The notes beneath the pieces are model-generated. The model worked only from the letters and a program-made list of their open reading frames with translations, ran no database searches and was not told the DNA's origin. Shown one piece after another: positions 1 to 6,917 of a stretch of DNA of 64,000 nucleotides (its first letter is position 1; each line of letters starts with the position of its first letter). The stretch lies in contig NZ_JADIKL010000004.1 of NCBI RefSeq assembly GCF_044904705.1, forward strand, positions 124,001 through 188,000, given 5' to 3'. Origin of the DNA: Rhodanobacter_A agri (lineage in GTDB: Bacteria > Pseudomonadota > Gammaproteobacteria > Xanthomonadales > Rhodanobacteraceae). A program made the translations under genes and the position numbers.

Positions 1-1
1 G

Positions 2-577
2 CTTCTGCATCCCCATAAGCTCGCGAACCTCTATCTTATGGTGCGCTATGGGATGAAGGATGATCGCAGCAATATCTTCGAGTTCGGCAGCTACATGGGA
101 GGTTCTGCCGTCTTCATGGGATCGATCCTGAAGGCGCTTGGCCGAAAGGGTGCCGTCTATGCCTTTGACACTTTCGAAGGCATGCCGGAAACGGACCCGA
201 TACGTGACCATCATCGAGCTGGTGACTTTGCCGATGCTGGCTATCAGGAGCTGCTGGGCTACATCGAAGAGCATGGGCTGGCGCCCTACGTGAAGCCAGT
301 CAAGGGTTTGTTCGACCTGACGCTGCCGGCCATGTTGCCGACGATTGGGGACGTGGGGCTGATCCACATCGACTGCGACATCTACGAGCCAATCAAATAC
401 CTCGTCAACACGACGTTTCCTAAGCTGTCCACGGGGACATATGTCGTTTTTGACGATCCTCTGTTCAGCTCGTGCCTTGGGGCCTTTGACGCCGTGCAAG
501 AGTCGGTCATTCGCGGTTTCGAGCTGACTGCCGAGCAGGTGTATCCACATTTGGTGTTCCGGTATCCCGCGCTGTAG
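2..577 (+). CDS. TylF/MycF-like SAM-dependent methyltransferase, 5' truncated by window
   Basis: The frame is open from the first codon, so the true start lies before the window; the visible part is about 191 aa. The sequence reads as a class I methyltransferase of the macrocin O-methyltransferase (TylF) family: the SAM-binding glycine loop is EFGSYMGGSA, followed by YAFDTFEGMPE, and an acidic metal/substrate motif IHIDCDIYEP near the C-terminal half, then a VVFDD strand. Family members methylate sugar or phenolic hydroxyls, often in antibiotic, LPS or capsule biosynthesis; the substrate cannot be told from this fragment. No gene that would identify a pathway is seen on its 3' side, where a poorly coding stretch begins. 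The nearest sugar gene is the UDP-glucuronate epimerase about 1.6 kb away on the other strand. Family assignment is fairly sure, role unknown. Confidence 0.75.
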   Translation, partial: LLHPHKLANLYLMVRYGMKDDRSNIFEFGSYMGGSAVFMGSILKALGRKGAVYAFDTFEGMPETDPIRDHHRAGDFADAGYQELLGYIEEHGLAPYVKPVKGLFDLTLPAMLPTIGDVGLIHIDCDIYEPIKYLVNTTFPKLSTGTYVVFDDPLFSSCLGAFDAVQESVIRGFELTAEQVYPHLVFRYPAL

Positions 578-1323
578 TAGCGTAGGGCGCGCATGGAGCG
601 TTGGAGTGTGTCGGGCGAAGAGATAGACCGACGCATGCGGGTGGCGCACGCATTCCGCGTCCTGCGGAACAGGTTGATCTAAATCCGCTGTACATGTGCC
701 TCATGACCGGCGTGTTTCGTGGTGCCTGATCCTGTCGCAGCCGCACCCTGCGTACTGGAGCAGCTGTATGTGCTTTCCGCACCAGCCGCAGTTGAGTGGC
801 ACCATGTAGCAGCAGTCCATCTCGGTAACCTTTTCCGTGCCGAACGTCGGCGGCCCTCCGGGCACTTGGCCACCTCCAGCATCTCCATGGTGTCGCAGAG
901 CCAAGGTGTCGGGGTGATACGGACGTGCATGCTAGAGAAAGTTCGTCGAATCCCGCCTCAAGGGTGTGACGGATTGACTCAGGCGCTCAGCGCAATACGG
1001 GGTTTCATGCGGGCGAGCATGAATTCCCGCGATCGCGTCAGGTCTCGATTTCGTTGATCTTCCACGACATTGACATGATGGGAAGCACAAGTTCGACCCT
1101 TGTACAGCCCACTACCTTCAAACCAACAACAGCAGGCTTTCGGCCTTTGCGCCGTTTCTGCTTTTGGGGCCGGCTGGCTCTGGACCGACCCCGCGTAGCC
1201 GGCAGGGGCTCGGCGCATAGCTCCCGGGTCGCCGATCCGGCGCTGTTCGCGCCGTAGCGATACACATCCCTTCACCTGCGGGCAACCGCGAAAGCGGAAT
1301 CACTGATACCGGGAGTCTGGACC
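578..1323. other. About 750 bp without a convincing gene
   Basis: No frame on either strand gives a recognisable protein with a good start. Two things stand out. On the minus strand at 701-930 two overlapping frames together give a Cys-rich sequence (see the pseudogene entry). At 1087-1103 there is a 5-bp stem with a TTCGACC loop that looks like a tRNA T-arm, but no acceptor partner is found. The stretch is consistent with decayed or rearranged DNA between the methyltransferase and the housekeeping block. Confidence 0.5.
679..930 (-). pseudogene. Possible frameshifted small Cys-rich protein
   Basis: An ATG at 930 opens a frame running through CDTMEMLEVAKCPEG and then becomes Arg-rich and unprotein-like. 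From the same point the neighbouring frame (701-904) continues with more protein-like residues, GPPTFGTEKVTEMDCCYMVP, and then CGWCGKH and GCGCD, which could be paired CxxC metal ligands. Read together with one frameshift near 845-855 they give a plausible protein of about 75 aa. No family is recognised. It could equally be chance in GC-rich DNA. Function unknown. Confidence 0.2.
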
Positions 1324-1677
1324 ATGGACAACACTGATTCGGCGTTCTGTGCGATCTATCGCTGGCGGCTCCATCCGGGATCCGAGGCATCCTTCGTCCA
1401 GGCATGGTCGCGAGTCACGGAGTTGCTGTTGAACACGCGGGGATCGCTTGGATCGCGTTTGCACCGCGGCCCCGAGGGCATCTGGTACAGCTATACGCAG
1501 TGGCCATCGGCGGAGGCAAAGGCCGAAGGTCTCGCGCGTCCGTCTGTCGATCCGGAAGCTTGGCAGCAATTGCGGGCGGCCATTGCCGAAAGCTTGCCGG
1601 AATTGATCCTTGAGCCTGTGTCAGACTTTCTCGCGCCCCTTCCGCAAGGTGGTTGTTCAAGCAAATCGATGGGCTAA
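1324..1677 (+). CDS. Antibiotic biosynthesis monooxygenase (ABM)-like small protein
   Basis: A 117-aa protein with the dimeric alpha-beta barrel (ABM) pattern: FCAIYRWRLHPGSEASFVQAW (first strand and helix), a middle region GSLGSRLHRGPEGIWYSYTQW, and a last strand near ELILEPVSDFL. Single-domain members range from quinone/heme-modifying enzymes to proteins of unknown role; no catalytic residue can be assigned here. The start ATG has a GGGAG about 8 nt upstream. It ends 23 nt before the HemJ-like gene on the same strand, so the two are probably cotranscribed. The upstream 750 bp offers no partner. Fold assignment is moderate, substrate unknown. Confidence 0.6.
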   Translation: MDNTDSAFCAIYRWRLHPGSEASFVQAWSRVTELLLNTRGSLGSRLHRGPEGIWYSYTQWPSAEAKAEGLARPSVDPEAWQQLRAAIAESLPELILEPVSDFLAPLPQGGCSSKSMG

Positions 1678-1700
1678 GTATTTTCAACCGGAGCGTTGCG

Positions 1701-2150
1701 ATGGTCTATCTGTGGGTCAAGAGCTTCCATGTGCTGTTCGTGATCGCCTGGATGGCCACGGTGTTCTACCTGCCGCGCATCCTGGTGAATCTCGCCGAGG
1801 CCGGCGACGAGCCGGCGGTGAAGGCGCGGCTATTGCTGATGGGGCGGCGGTTGTACAAGTTCGGCCACAACATGTTCGGCATGGCCTTCCTGTTCGGCCT
1901 GACGCTCTGGCAGGGCTGGCGGTTGTTTCCGTCGAGACTGCCGAACGTGGCCGCGGGCATGCACTGGATCGACGCCAAGCTGACCCTGGTGGTCGTGCTG
2001 CTGGTCTATTTCGTGTGGGCAGGGCGGATGATCAGGCGTTGCGAGCAGGGCGGGGCGCTGCCATCGTCGAAGGCGCTACGCTGGCTCAACGAGCTGCCCG
2101 TGCCGCTGTTGCTGGGCGTGATCTTCCTGGTGCTGGCCAAACCGTTCTGA
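1701..2150 (+). CDS. HemJ/CopD-like membrane protein
   Basis: A 149-aa integral membrane protein of the HemJ (UPF0093)/CopD-like family. It starts MVYLWVKSFHVLFVIAWMA, with the conserved early His (H10) in the first membrane helix, then FYLPRILV, a second helix after KFGHNMFGMAFLFG, a conserved HWIDAKL turn leading into a third helix, and a C-terminal helix ending LVLAKPF. HemJ members oxidise protoporphyrinogen IX in bacteria lacking HemG/HemY; whether this copy does so is inference. The start at 1701 is preferred over in-frame 1653 because the protein begins like its family there and GGAG lies 7 nt upstream. The usual IFVYH-type His after the PRI motif appears to be replaced (RILVNLAE), so a shifted function is possible. 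Confidence 0.7.
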   Translation: MVYLWVKSFHVLFVIAWMATVFYLPRILVNLAEAGDEPAVKARLLLMGRRLYKFGHNMFGMAFLFGLTLWQGWRLFPSRLPNVAAGMHWIDAKLTLVVVLLVYFVWAGRMIRRCEQGGALPSSKALRWLNELPVPLLLGVIFLVLAKPF

Positions 2151-2161
2151 CCGTCGGCCGG

Positions 2162-3169
2162 TTATCGCTTGAAATACCCGCGGTACCAGGCCACGAAGCG
2201 CGCCACGCCTTCCTCGATGGAGGTGTTCGGCGCATAGCCGACGTCGCGTCGCAGTGCCGACACGTCGGCCCAGGTATCGGCGACGTCGCCGGGTTGCATC
2301 GGCAGCAGGTTCTTTTCCACCGTGCGGCCCAGGTGCTGCTCCATCAGTTCGATGAAGCGCAACAGCTGCACCGGCTGGTCGTTGCCGATGTTGTAGACGC
2401 GCCAGGGCGCGTTCGACGTGCCGGGATTGGGCGCTTCCGCGCTGTACGCCGGATCGGGCGTGGCCGGGTGGTCTAGCGTGCGAATGACGCCTTCCACGAT
2501 GTCGTCGACATAGGTGAAGTCGCGGCTGTGGTTGCCGAAGTTGAACACGTCGATGGCTTCGCCGCGGCTGATGCGGTCGGCGAACAGCATGGGCGACATG
2601 TCCGGCCGACCCCACGGTCCGTACACGGTGAAGAAGCGCAACCCGGTGGTGGGCAGGCCGTACAGGTGGCTGTAGCTGTGCGCCATCAGCTCGTTGGCCT
2701 TCTTGGTGGCGGCGTACAGACTGACCGGGTGGTCCACCGCGTCCTCCACCGCGAACGGCAGCTTGCGGTTGGCACCGTAGACCGAGCTGGACGAGGCATA
2801 GACCAGATGCTCGACCGCACCGTGGCGGCAGGCTTCGAGAATATTGCCGAAGCCAACCAGGTTGCTCTGCACGTAGGCCTGCGGGTTCTTCAGCGAATAA
2901 CGCACGCCGGCCTGCGCGGCCAGGTTCGCCACGCGCTGTGGTTTGAAGCTGGCAAACGCCTCGTTCACCGCGCCGGCGTCGGCCAGGTCGGCCCGGCAAT
3001 GGGTGTAGCCCGGGTGGCTGGCGAAGCGCGCGAGGCGGGCTTCCTTGAGCCGCGGGTCGTAATAGTCGTTGTGATTGTCGATGCCCAGCACTTCGTCGCC
3101 ACGCGCCAGCAGGCGCTCGGCCAGGGCGGCGCCGATGAAGCCGGCGGTGCCGGTGACGAGGATGCGCAT
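2162..3169 (-). CDS. UDP-glucuronate 4-epimerase-type NAD-dependent epimerase
   Basis: A 335-aa extended short-chain dehydrogenase/reductase. The N-terminal Rossmann motif is TGTAGFIG (G7, G10, G13), followed by GIDNHNDYYDPRLKEARL, which is typical of UDP-glucuronate epimerases converting UDP-GlcA to UDP-GalA. The Ser/Tyr/Lys catalytic set is visible as SSSSVYG and SLYAATKKANE. RFFTVYGPWGRPDM and the C-terminal GDVADTWADVSALRRDVGY are also family hallmarks. Length matches the family (about 335). The product feeds LPS, capsule or exopolysaccharide. It is encoded opposite to its neighbours and its start faces the thrS promoter region. It could be read by others as a generic NAD-dependent epimerase; specificity is by similarity only. 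Confidence 0.85.
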   Translation of the reverse strand: MRILVTGTAGFIGAALAERLLARGDEVLGIDNHNDYYDPRLKEARLARFASHPGYTHCRADLADAGAVNEAFASFKPQRVANLAAQAGVRYSLKNPQAYVQSNLVGFGNILEACRHGAVEHLVYASSSSVYGANRKLPFAVEDAVDHPVSLYAATKKANELMAHSYSHLYGLPTTGLRFFTVYGPWGRPDMSPMLFADRISRGEAIDVFNFGNHSRDFTYVDDIVEGVIRTLDHPATPDPAYSAEAPNPGTSNAPWRVYNIGNDQPVQLLRFIELMEQHLGRTVEKNLLPMQPGDVADTWADVSALRRDVGYAPNTSIEEGVARFVAWYRGYFKR

Positions 3170-3216
3170 GGGAGGAGTCCTTGGAAAGGTCGCCGTATTC
3201 TATCGCCGACCGCCAA

Positions 3217-3246
3217 TTGACAGCCCGCGATAGGCTAGACTAGCGT
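3217..3246 (+). promoter_or_regulatory. Candidate sigma-70 promoter of the thrS operon
   Basis: TTGACA (3217-3222), a perfect -35, is followed 18 nt later by TAGCGT (3241-3246) as a weak -10. It lies between the epimerase start and the thrS leader, about 60 nt before the putative leader peptide. The -10 is poor, so the exact start of transcription is uncertain. Confidence 0.45.
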
Positions 3247-3267
3247 TTCCGCATCCGTTTCGAGAGA

Positions 3268-3386
3268 CAAGGTGGCCCGCGCCAAAACGCCGGCCGAGCG
3301 TGCGACATGGCAACTACCCGCCACCACTGCTGACGACCGCCACGCCTTGTGCTCCACGAAGGCGCCTCGGCGCCTTTGTTGTTTCC
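3268..3386 (+). promoter_or_regulatory. Putative threonine attenuator in the thrS leader
   Basis: Two mutually exclusive hairpins can be drawn. The terminator is AAGGCGC (3359-3365) with GCGCCTT (3370-3376), followed by TGTTGTTT. The antiterminator pairs CGCCTTGTG (3343-3351) with CACgAAGGCG (3355-3364), 9 bp with one bulged G, using up the 5' arm of the terminator. A further segment CAAGGTG (3268-3274) can pair with CGCCTTG (3343-3349). A short ORF with two adjacent Thr codons sits between them. This is the arrangement of transcription attenuation by ribosome stalling, placed directly before threonyl-tRNA synthetase. The structures are visible in the sequence; the mechanism is inferred. Confidence 0.6.
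3307..3333 (+). CDS. Putative thrS leader peptide (MATTRHHC)
   Basis: An eight-codon ORF, ATG GCA ACT ACC CGC CAC CAC TGC TGA, with adjacent Thr codons at 3313-3318. A ribosome held there would leave the antiterminator arm at 3343 free, while one reaching the stop at 3331-3333 would cover its start; both fit attenuation control of thrS. The ribosome binding site is weak (only GAG about 10 nt upstream), and a competing GTG frame from 3272 runs into thrS, so the peptide is a proposal. Confidence 0.4.
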   Translation: MATTRHHC

Positions 3387-3391
3387 AGAGA

Positions 3392-5299
3392 ATGACCATG
3401 ATCGAGATCACGCTACCCGACGGCAGCAAGCGCCCGTTCGACCATCCCGTGTCCGTGCAGGACGTGGCCGCCTCCATCGGCGCCGGTCTGGCCAAGGCCA
3501 CCCTGGCCGGCAAGGTGGACGGTGCGCTGGTGGATGCCAGCTTCCCCATCGACCACGATGCCAGCCTCGAAATCGTCACCGAGAAGAGTCCGGAAGCGCT
3601 GGAGATCCTGCGCCACTCCACCGCGCACCTGATGGGCCAGGCGGTGCAGCGGCTGTTCCCCGGCGCGCAGGTTACCATCGGTCCGGTGATCGATAACGGC
3701 TTCTTCTACGACTTCGCCTACGAGCGCCCGTTCACGCCCGACGACTTGCCGAAGATCGAGGCGGAGATGCAGAAGATCGTCGCCGAGCAGTTGCCGGTGA
3801 CGCGCAGCGTGAAGTCGCGCGACGAGGCGATTCGCTTCTTCCGCGGCCTGGGCGAGGAGTACAAGGCCGAGATCATCGAGTCGATCCCCTCCAACGAGCC
3901 GTTGTCGCTGTACTCACAGGGCGAGTTCACCGACTTGTGCCGCGGCCCGCACGTGCCCAACACCGGCAAGCTGCGCGCGTTCAAGCTGATGAAGGTGGCC
4001 GGCGCCTACTGGCGCGGCGACAGCAACAACGCGATGCTGACGCGCATCTACGGTACGGCGTGGTTGAACGACAAAGACCTCAAGGCCTATCTGCACCAGC
4101 TGGAAGAGGCCGAGAAGCGCGATCACCGCAAGATCGGCAAGGCGCTGGATCTGTTCCACCAGCAGGAAGAAGGCCCGGGCATGGTGTTCTGGCACCCGAA
4201 GGGCTGGGCGATCTGGCAGCAGGTCGAGCAGTACATGCGAGGCGTGTACCGCAAGAGCGGCTACCAGGAGGTGCGCTGCCCGCAGGTGCTCGACGTCTCG
4301 CTGTGGAAGAAGTCCGGCCACTGGGACAACTACGCCGAGAACATGTTCTTTACCGAGTCGGAGAAGCGCACCTATGCGCTGAAGCCGATGAACTGCCCCG
4401 GCCACGTGCAGATCTTCAACGCCGGCCTGCACAGCTACCGCGACCTGCCGATCCGCTACGGCGAGTTCGGCGGCTGCCACCGCAACGAGCCCTCTGGCGC
4501 GCTGCACGGCATCATGCGCGTGCGCGCGTTCACCCAGGACGACGGCCACATCTTCTGCACGCCCGAGCAGATCGAGCCGGAGGTCACCGCCTTCCACCAG
4601 CAGGCGATGCAGGTCTATACCGACTTCGGCTTCGACAACATCGCGCTGAAGATCGCCTTGCGCCCGGACAAGCGCATCGGTTCGGACGAGGTGTGGGACA
4701 AGGCCGAGGAGGCGCTGCGCGCCGCGCTGCGCGCGGCCGGCGTCGCCTGGGAAGAGCTGCCGGGCGAGGGGGCCTTCTATGGCCCCAAGATCGAGTACCA
4801 CATGAAGGACTCGATCGGCCGCGCCTGGCAGGTCGGCACCATGCAGGTGGATTTCATGATGCCCGAGCGCTTGGGCGCCGAGTACGTGGACGAGCACAGC
4901 CAGCGCCGGCATCCGGTGATGCTGCACCGGGCCATCGTGGGCTCGATGGAGCGCTTCATCGGTATCCTGATCGAGCACCATGCCGGTCTGCTGCCGACCT
5001 GGCTGGCCCCGGTCCAGGCGATGGTGTTCAGCATCACGGATGCCCAGGCCGATTACGTCCGCGAGGTGACGCAAGCCCTTGTCGATAAAGGCTTCCGTGT
5101 AGAGGCGGATTTGCGCAACGAAAAAGTCGGCTATAAAATCCGCGAGCATACGTTGCAGAAAGTGCCCTACCTGCTTGTCGTCGGTGATCGCGAGAAGGAG
5201 TCCGGGGCGGTTTCCGTGCGTACCCGTTCGGGTGAGGATCTGGGCAGCATGCCGCTGGCCGACTTCGCCGGGCGTCTGGGGGCCGAGACGCGACGCTGA
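3392..5299 (+). CDS. thrS: Threonyl-tRNA synthetase
   Basis: Class II synthetase, 635 aa, charging tRNA-Thr in the cytoplasm. Order of domains: TGS (about 1-65, starting MTMIEITLPDG), the second editing domain with HSTAH (H75, H79) and C183 in DLCRGPH that clear mischarged Ser-tRNA, the catalytic core with KPMNCPGHVQIF (zinc Cys335), the motif 2 region GGCHRNEPSG, a second zinc His in TQDDGHIF and a third in VMLHRA, and the C-terminal anticodon-binding domain from about residue 540. The start at 3392 (or 3398) is chosen from homology; the frame extends upstream to 3272, but that part overlaps the leader hairpins. It is first gene of the thrS-infC-rpmI-rplT block and probably attenuated by threonine. 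Confidence 0.97.
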   Translation: MTMIEITLPDGSKRPFDHPVSVQDVAASIGAGLAKATLAGKVDGALVDASFPIDHDASLEIVTEKSPEALEILRHSTAHLMGQAVQRLFPGAQVTIGPVIDNGFFYDFAYERPFTPDDLPKIEAEMQKIVAEQLPVTRSVKSRDEAIRFFRGLGEEYKAEIIESIPSNEPLSLYSQGEFTDLCRGPHVPNTGKLRAFKLMKVAGAYWRGDSNNAMLTRIYGTAWLNDKDLKAYLHQLEEAEKRDHRKIGKALDLFHQQEEGPGMVFWHPKGWAIWQQVEQYMRGVYRKSGYQEVRCPQVLDVSLWKKSGHWDNYAENMFFTESEKRTYALKPMNCPGHVQIFNAGLHSYRDLPIRYGEFGGCHRNEPSGALHGIMRVRAFTQDDGHIFCTPEQIEPEVTAFHQQAMQVYTDFGFDNIALKIALRPDKRIGSDEVWDKAEEALRAALRAAGVAWEELPGEGAFYGPKIEYHMKDSIGRAWQVGTMQVDFMMPERLGAEYVDEHSQRRHPVMLHRAIVGSMERFIGILIEHHAGLLPTWLAPVQAMVFSITDAQADYVREVTQALVDKGFRVEADLRNEKVGYKIREHTLQKVPYLLVVGDREKESGAVSVRTRSGEDLGSMPLADFAGRLGAETRR

Positions 5300-5343
5300 T
5301 CGACGTCCGGCCTACATCGTTCAATCTTCTGGAGGATCGTGGT

Positions 5344-5871
5344 ATCGCTACCACCGACAACAAGGGTAACCGCCGTAACCTGGAAATCCGCGTTCCGCGC
5401 GTGCGCGTGATCGGCCCGGATTCGGAGCAGCTTGGCATCCTTACCCGCGACGAGGCGCTGCGTGCGGCCGAGGAAGCGGGCATGGATCTGGTCGAGATCC
5501 AGCCGAACGGCGATCCGCCGGTCTGCCGCATCATGGACTACGGCAAGTTCAAGTTCGAAGCCCAGAAGAAGGCGCAGGCCGCCAAGAAGAAGCAGAAGCA
5601 GGTCGAGATCAAGGAAGTGAAGTTCCGTCCGGTCACGGACGTGGGCGACTACCAGATCAAGCTGCGCAACATGCTGCGATTCCTGGAAGAGGGCGACAAG
5701 GTCAAGGTCACGATCCGCTTCCGCGGTCGCGAGATGTCGCACCAGGACCTCGGCCAGAGCCTGGCCAAGCGCATCCAGGAAGACGTGGGCGAGAACGGCC
5801 AGATCGAGTCCTTCCCGCGCCTGGAAGGCCGCCAGATGGTCATGATGATCGGCCCCAAGAAGAAGCAGTAA
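5344..5871 (+). CDS. infC: Translation initiation factor IF-3, non-standard ATC start
   Basis: IF-3 binds the 30S subunit, prevents premature 50S joining and proofreads the start codon. The N-domain begins NRRNLEIRVPRVRVIGPDSE; the lysine-rich linker EAQKKAQAAKKKQKQVEIKE joins it to the C-domain with KVTIRFRGREMSH and ending GPKKKQ. The family shows the protein must start well before the first in-frame GTG at 5401; the only well-placed initiator is ATC at 5344, 8 nt after GGAGG (5331-5335), giving 175 aa (E. coli 180). A rare start codon fits the known autocontrol of infC, in which IF-3 rejects its own AUU start in E. coli. It follows thrS by 44 nt. Confidence 0.9.
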   Translation: MATTDNKGNRRNLEIRVPRVRVIGPDSEQLGILTRDEALRAAEEAGMDLVEIQPNGDPPVCRIMDYGKFKFEAQKKAQAAKKKQKQVEIKEVKFRPVTDVGDYQIKLRNMLRFLEEGDKVKVTIRFRGREMSHQDLGQSLAKRIQEDVGENGQIESFPRLEGRQMVMMIGPKKKQ

Positions 5872-5876
5872 GGCAA

Positions 5877-5904
5877 ACGGTGGCCTGCGGGCCGCCGTTT
5901 CGCA
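5877..5904 (+). promoter_or_regulatory. Hairpin in the infC-rpmI leader
   Basis: AAACGGTGGCC and GGCCGCCGTTT form an 11-bp stem with one T-G wobble and a TGCG-type loop, six bases after the infC stop. There is no T-run, so it is not a standard terminator. It lies in the 226-nt gap before rpmI, where in E. coli ribosomal protein L20 binds an mRNA structure to repress rpmI-rplT; a similar role is possible but not shown. Confidence 0.35.
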
Positions 5905-6097
5905 TGAGGCGATGGGCAGGCGGCCTGCCCGGACGAGCGCCACAGGCTGGCGCCAGCCTCGTTTTCTCCGTACAATTGGCAGTTCGACCCGCCTGGAAGG
6001 GTCGTGAACCGATGTCGGCAGGACGGAAAGCGCGGCCTTGCGGTCGCCGCCGAATCAGTCAGAAACCGGGGTTTCGGCCCCATCAAGGAGCATTCCC

Positions 6098-6295
6098 ATG
6101 CCCAAGATCAAGACCAACCGGGCGGCTGCGAAGCGTTTTCGCAAGACCGCTTCCGGCAAGTTCAAGGCCGGTCACGCCTTCAAGTCGCACATCCTGACCA
6201 AGAAGTCGACCAAGCGTAAGCGCAACTTGCGCGCCACCAACCACGTCAAAGCGTGCGACACCAAGGGTGTGGCTCGCATGTTGCCGTATCTCTGA
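6098..6295 (+). CDS. rpmI: 50S ribosomal protein L35
   Basis: A 65-aa, strongly basic protein matching L35 end to end: MPKIKTNRAAAKRFRKTASG, the HAFKSHILTKKS core and the KRKRNLR segment. It sits in the large subunit. The ATG follows AAGGAG at 6085-6090 with 7 nt spacing. It is cotranscribed with rplT, 16 nt downstream, and follows infC after a structured 226-nt gap. Confidence 0.97.
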   Translation: MPKIKTNRAAAKRFRKTASGKFKAGHAFKSHILTKKSTKRKRNLRATNHVKACDTKGVARMLPYL

Positions 6296-6311
6296 ACGGG
6301 AGGACTAAACC

Positions 6312-6671
6312 ATGGCTCGTGTAAAGCGTGGCGTTACCGCCCGTCGTCGTCACAAGAAGATCATCGGCCGCGCGAAGGGCTACTACAACGCCCGCCGCAA
6401 GGTTTTCCGCGTAGCGAACCAGGCCGTCATCAAGGCCGGCCAGTACGCCTATATCGGCCGCAAGCAGAAGAAGCGCCAGTTCCGCGCCCTGTGGATCGTG
6501 CGTATCAATGCGGCCGCCCGTCAGTTCGGCCTGTCCTACAGCCGTCTGATCAACGGCCTGGCCAAGGCCGGCATCACGGTCGACCGCAAGGTGCTGGCGG
6601 ACATCGCCGTGCACGACATCAAGGCGTTTGGCGCCATCGCAGAAAAGGCGAAGGCCAGCCTGGCCGCTTGA
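6312..6671 (+). CDS. rplT: 50S ribosomal protein L20
   Basis: A 119-aa protein with the L20 hallmarks: MARVKRGVTARRRHKKI, the long basic N-terminal helix GRAKGYYNARRKVFRVA, and the globular domain LWIVRINAAARQFGLSYS and GITVDRKVLADIA. L20 is needed for early 50S assembly and is the translational repressor of its own operon in E. coli. A strong terminator follows at 6702-6742, separating this unit from pheS. Confidence 0.97.
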   Translation: MARVKRGVTARRRHKKIIGRAKGYYNARRKVFRVANQAVIKAGQYAYIGRKQKKRQFRALWIVRINAAARQFGLSYSRLINGLAKAGITVDRKVLADIAVHDIKAFGAIAEKAKASLAA

Positions 6672-6701
6672 TCGTCGCTCACTGACGATATGATGTGAAT
6701 C

Positions 6702-6742
6702 AAGCGGGGAGAAGGCCAACGCCTTCTCCCCGCTTTGTTTTG
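6702..6742 (+). terminator. Rho-independent terminator after rplT
   Basis: AAGCGGGGAGAAGGC pairs perfectly with GCCTTCTCCCCGCTT (15 bp) around a CAAC loop, followed by TGTTTTGG. Confidence 0.9.
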
Positions 6743-6766
6743 GTAGCGCGCTTTTTGCGTTCGCCT

Positions 6767-6896
6767 CCTCTCCCTGCCGGGGAGAGGATTGAGGTGAGGG
6801 GCCGAGGCTTGCCCCGAACTTCATCGAAGCTCGCTTCGAACTGGCGTCGACGCAAGAGCGCCCCTCACCCCAGCCCTCTCCCCTAAGGGGAGAGGG
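6767..6896. repeat. Inverted pair of REP-like hairpins (REPIN-like)
   Basis: Two short hairpins, CCTCTCC...GGAGAGG near 6767-6787 and CCCTCTCCCC...GGGGAGAGGG near 6874-6896, flank an inner inverted repeat, GAGGTGAGGGGC near the left and GCCCCTCACCCC near the right. The whole block is a nested inverted repeat between the rplT terminator and pheS. Related single hairpins occur at 48415-48440 and 53114-53135. Confidence 0.7.
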
Positions 6897-6917
6897 AGAG
6901 AAGCGAGAGTCGCACCG

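Noticed and set aside
1087..1103. T-arm-like stem ACAAG-TTCGACC-CTTGT suggesting a tRNA or tmRNA end
   Set aside because: No matching acceptor strand (GGGCTGT) or anticodon stem is found upstream; isolated T-arm look-alikes are expected by chance.
3272..3391. GTG-initiated N-terminal extension of ThrS
   Set aside because: The added 40 residues are unlike any ThrS and overlap the leader hairpins; the family starts at MTMIEI or MIEI.
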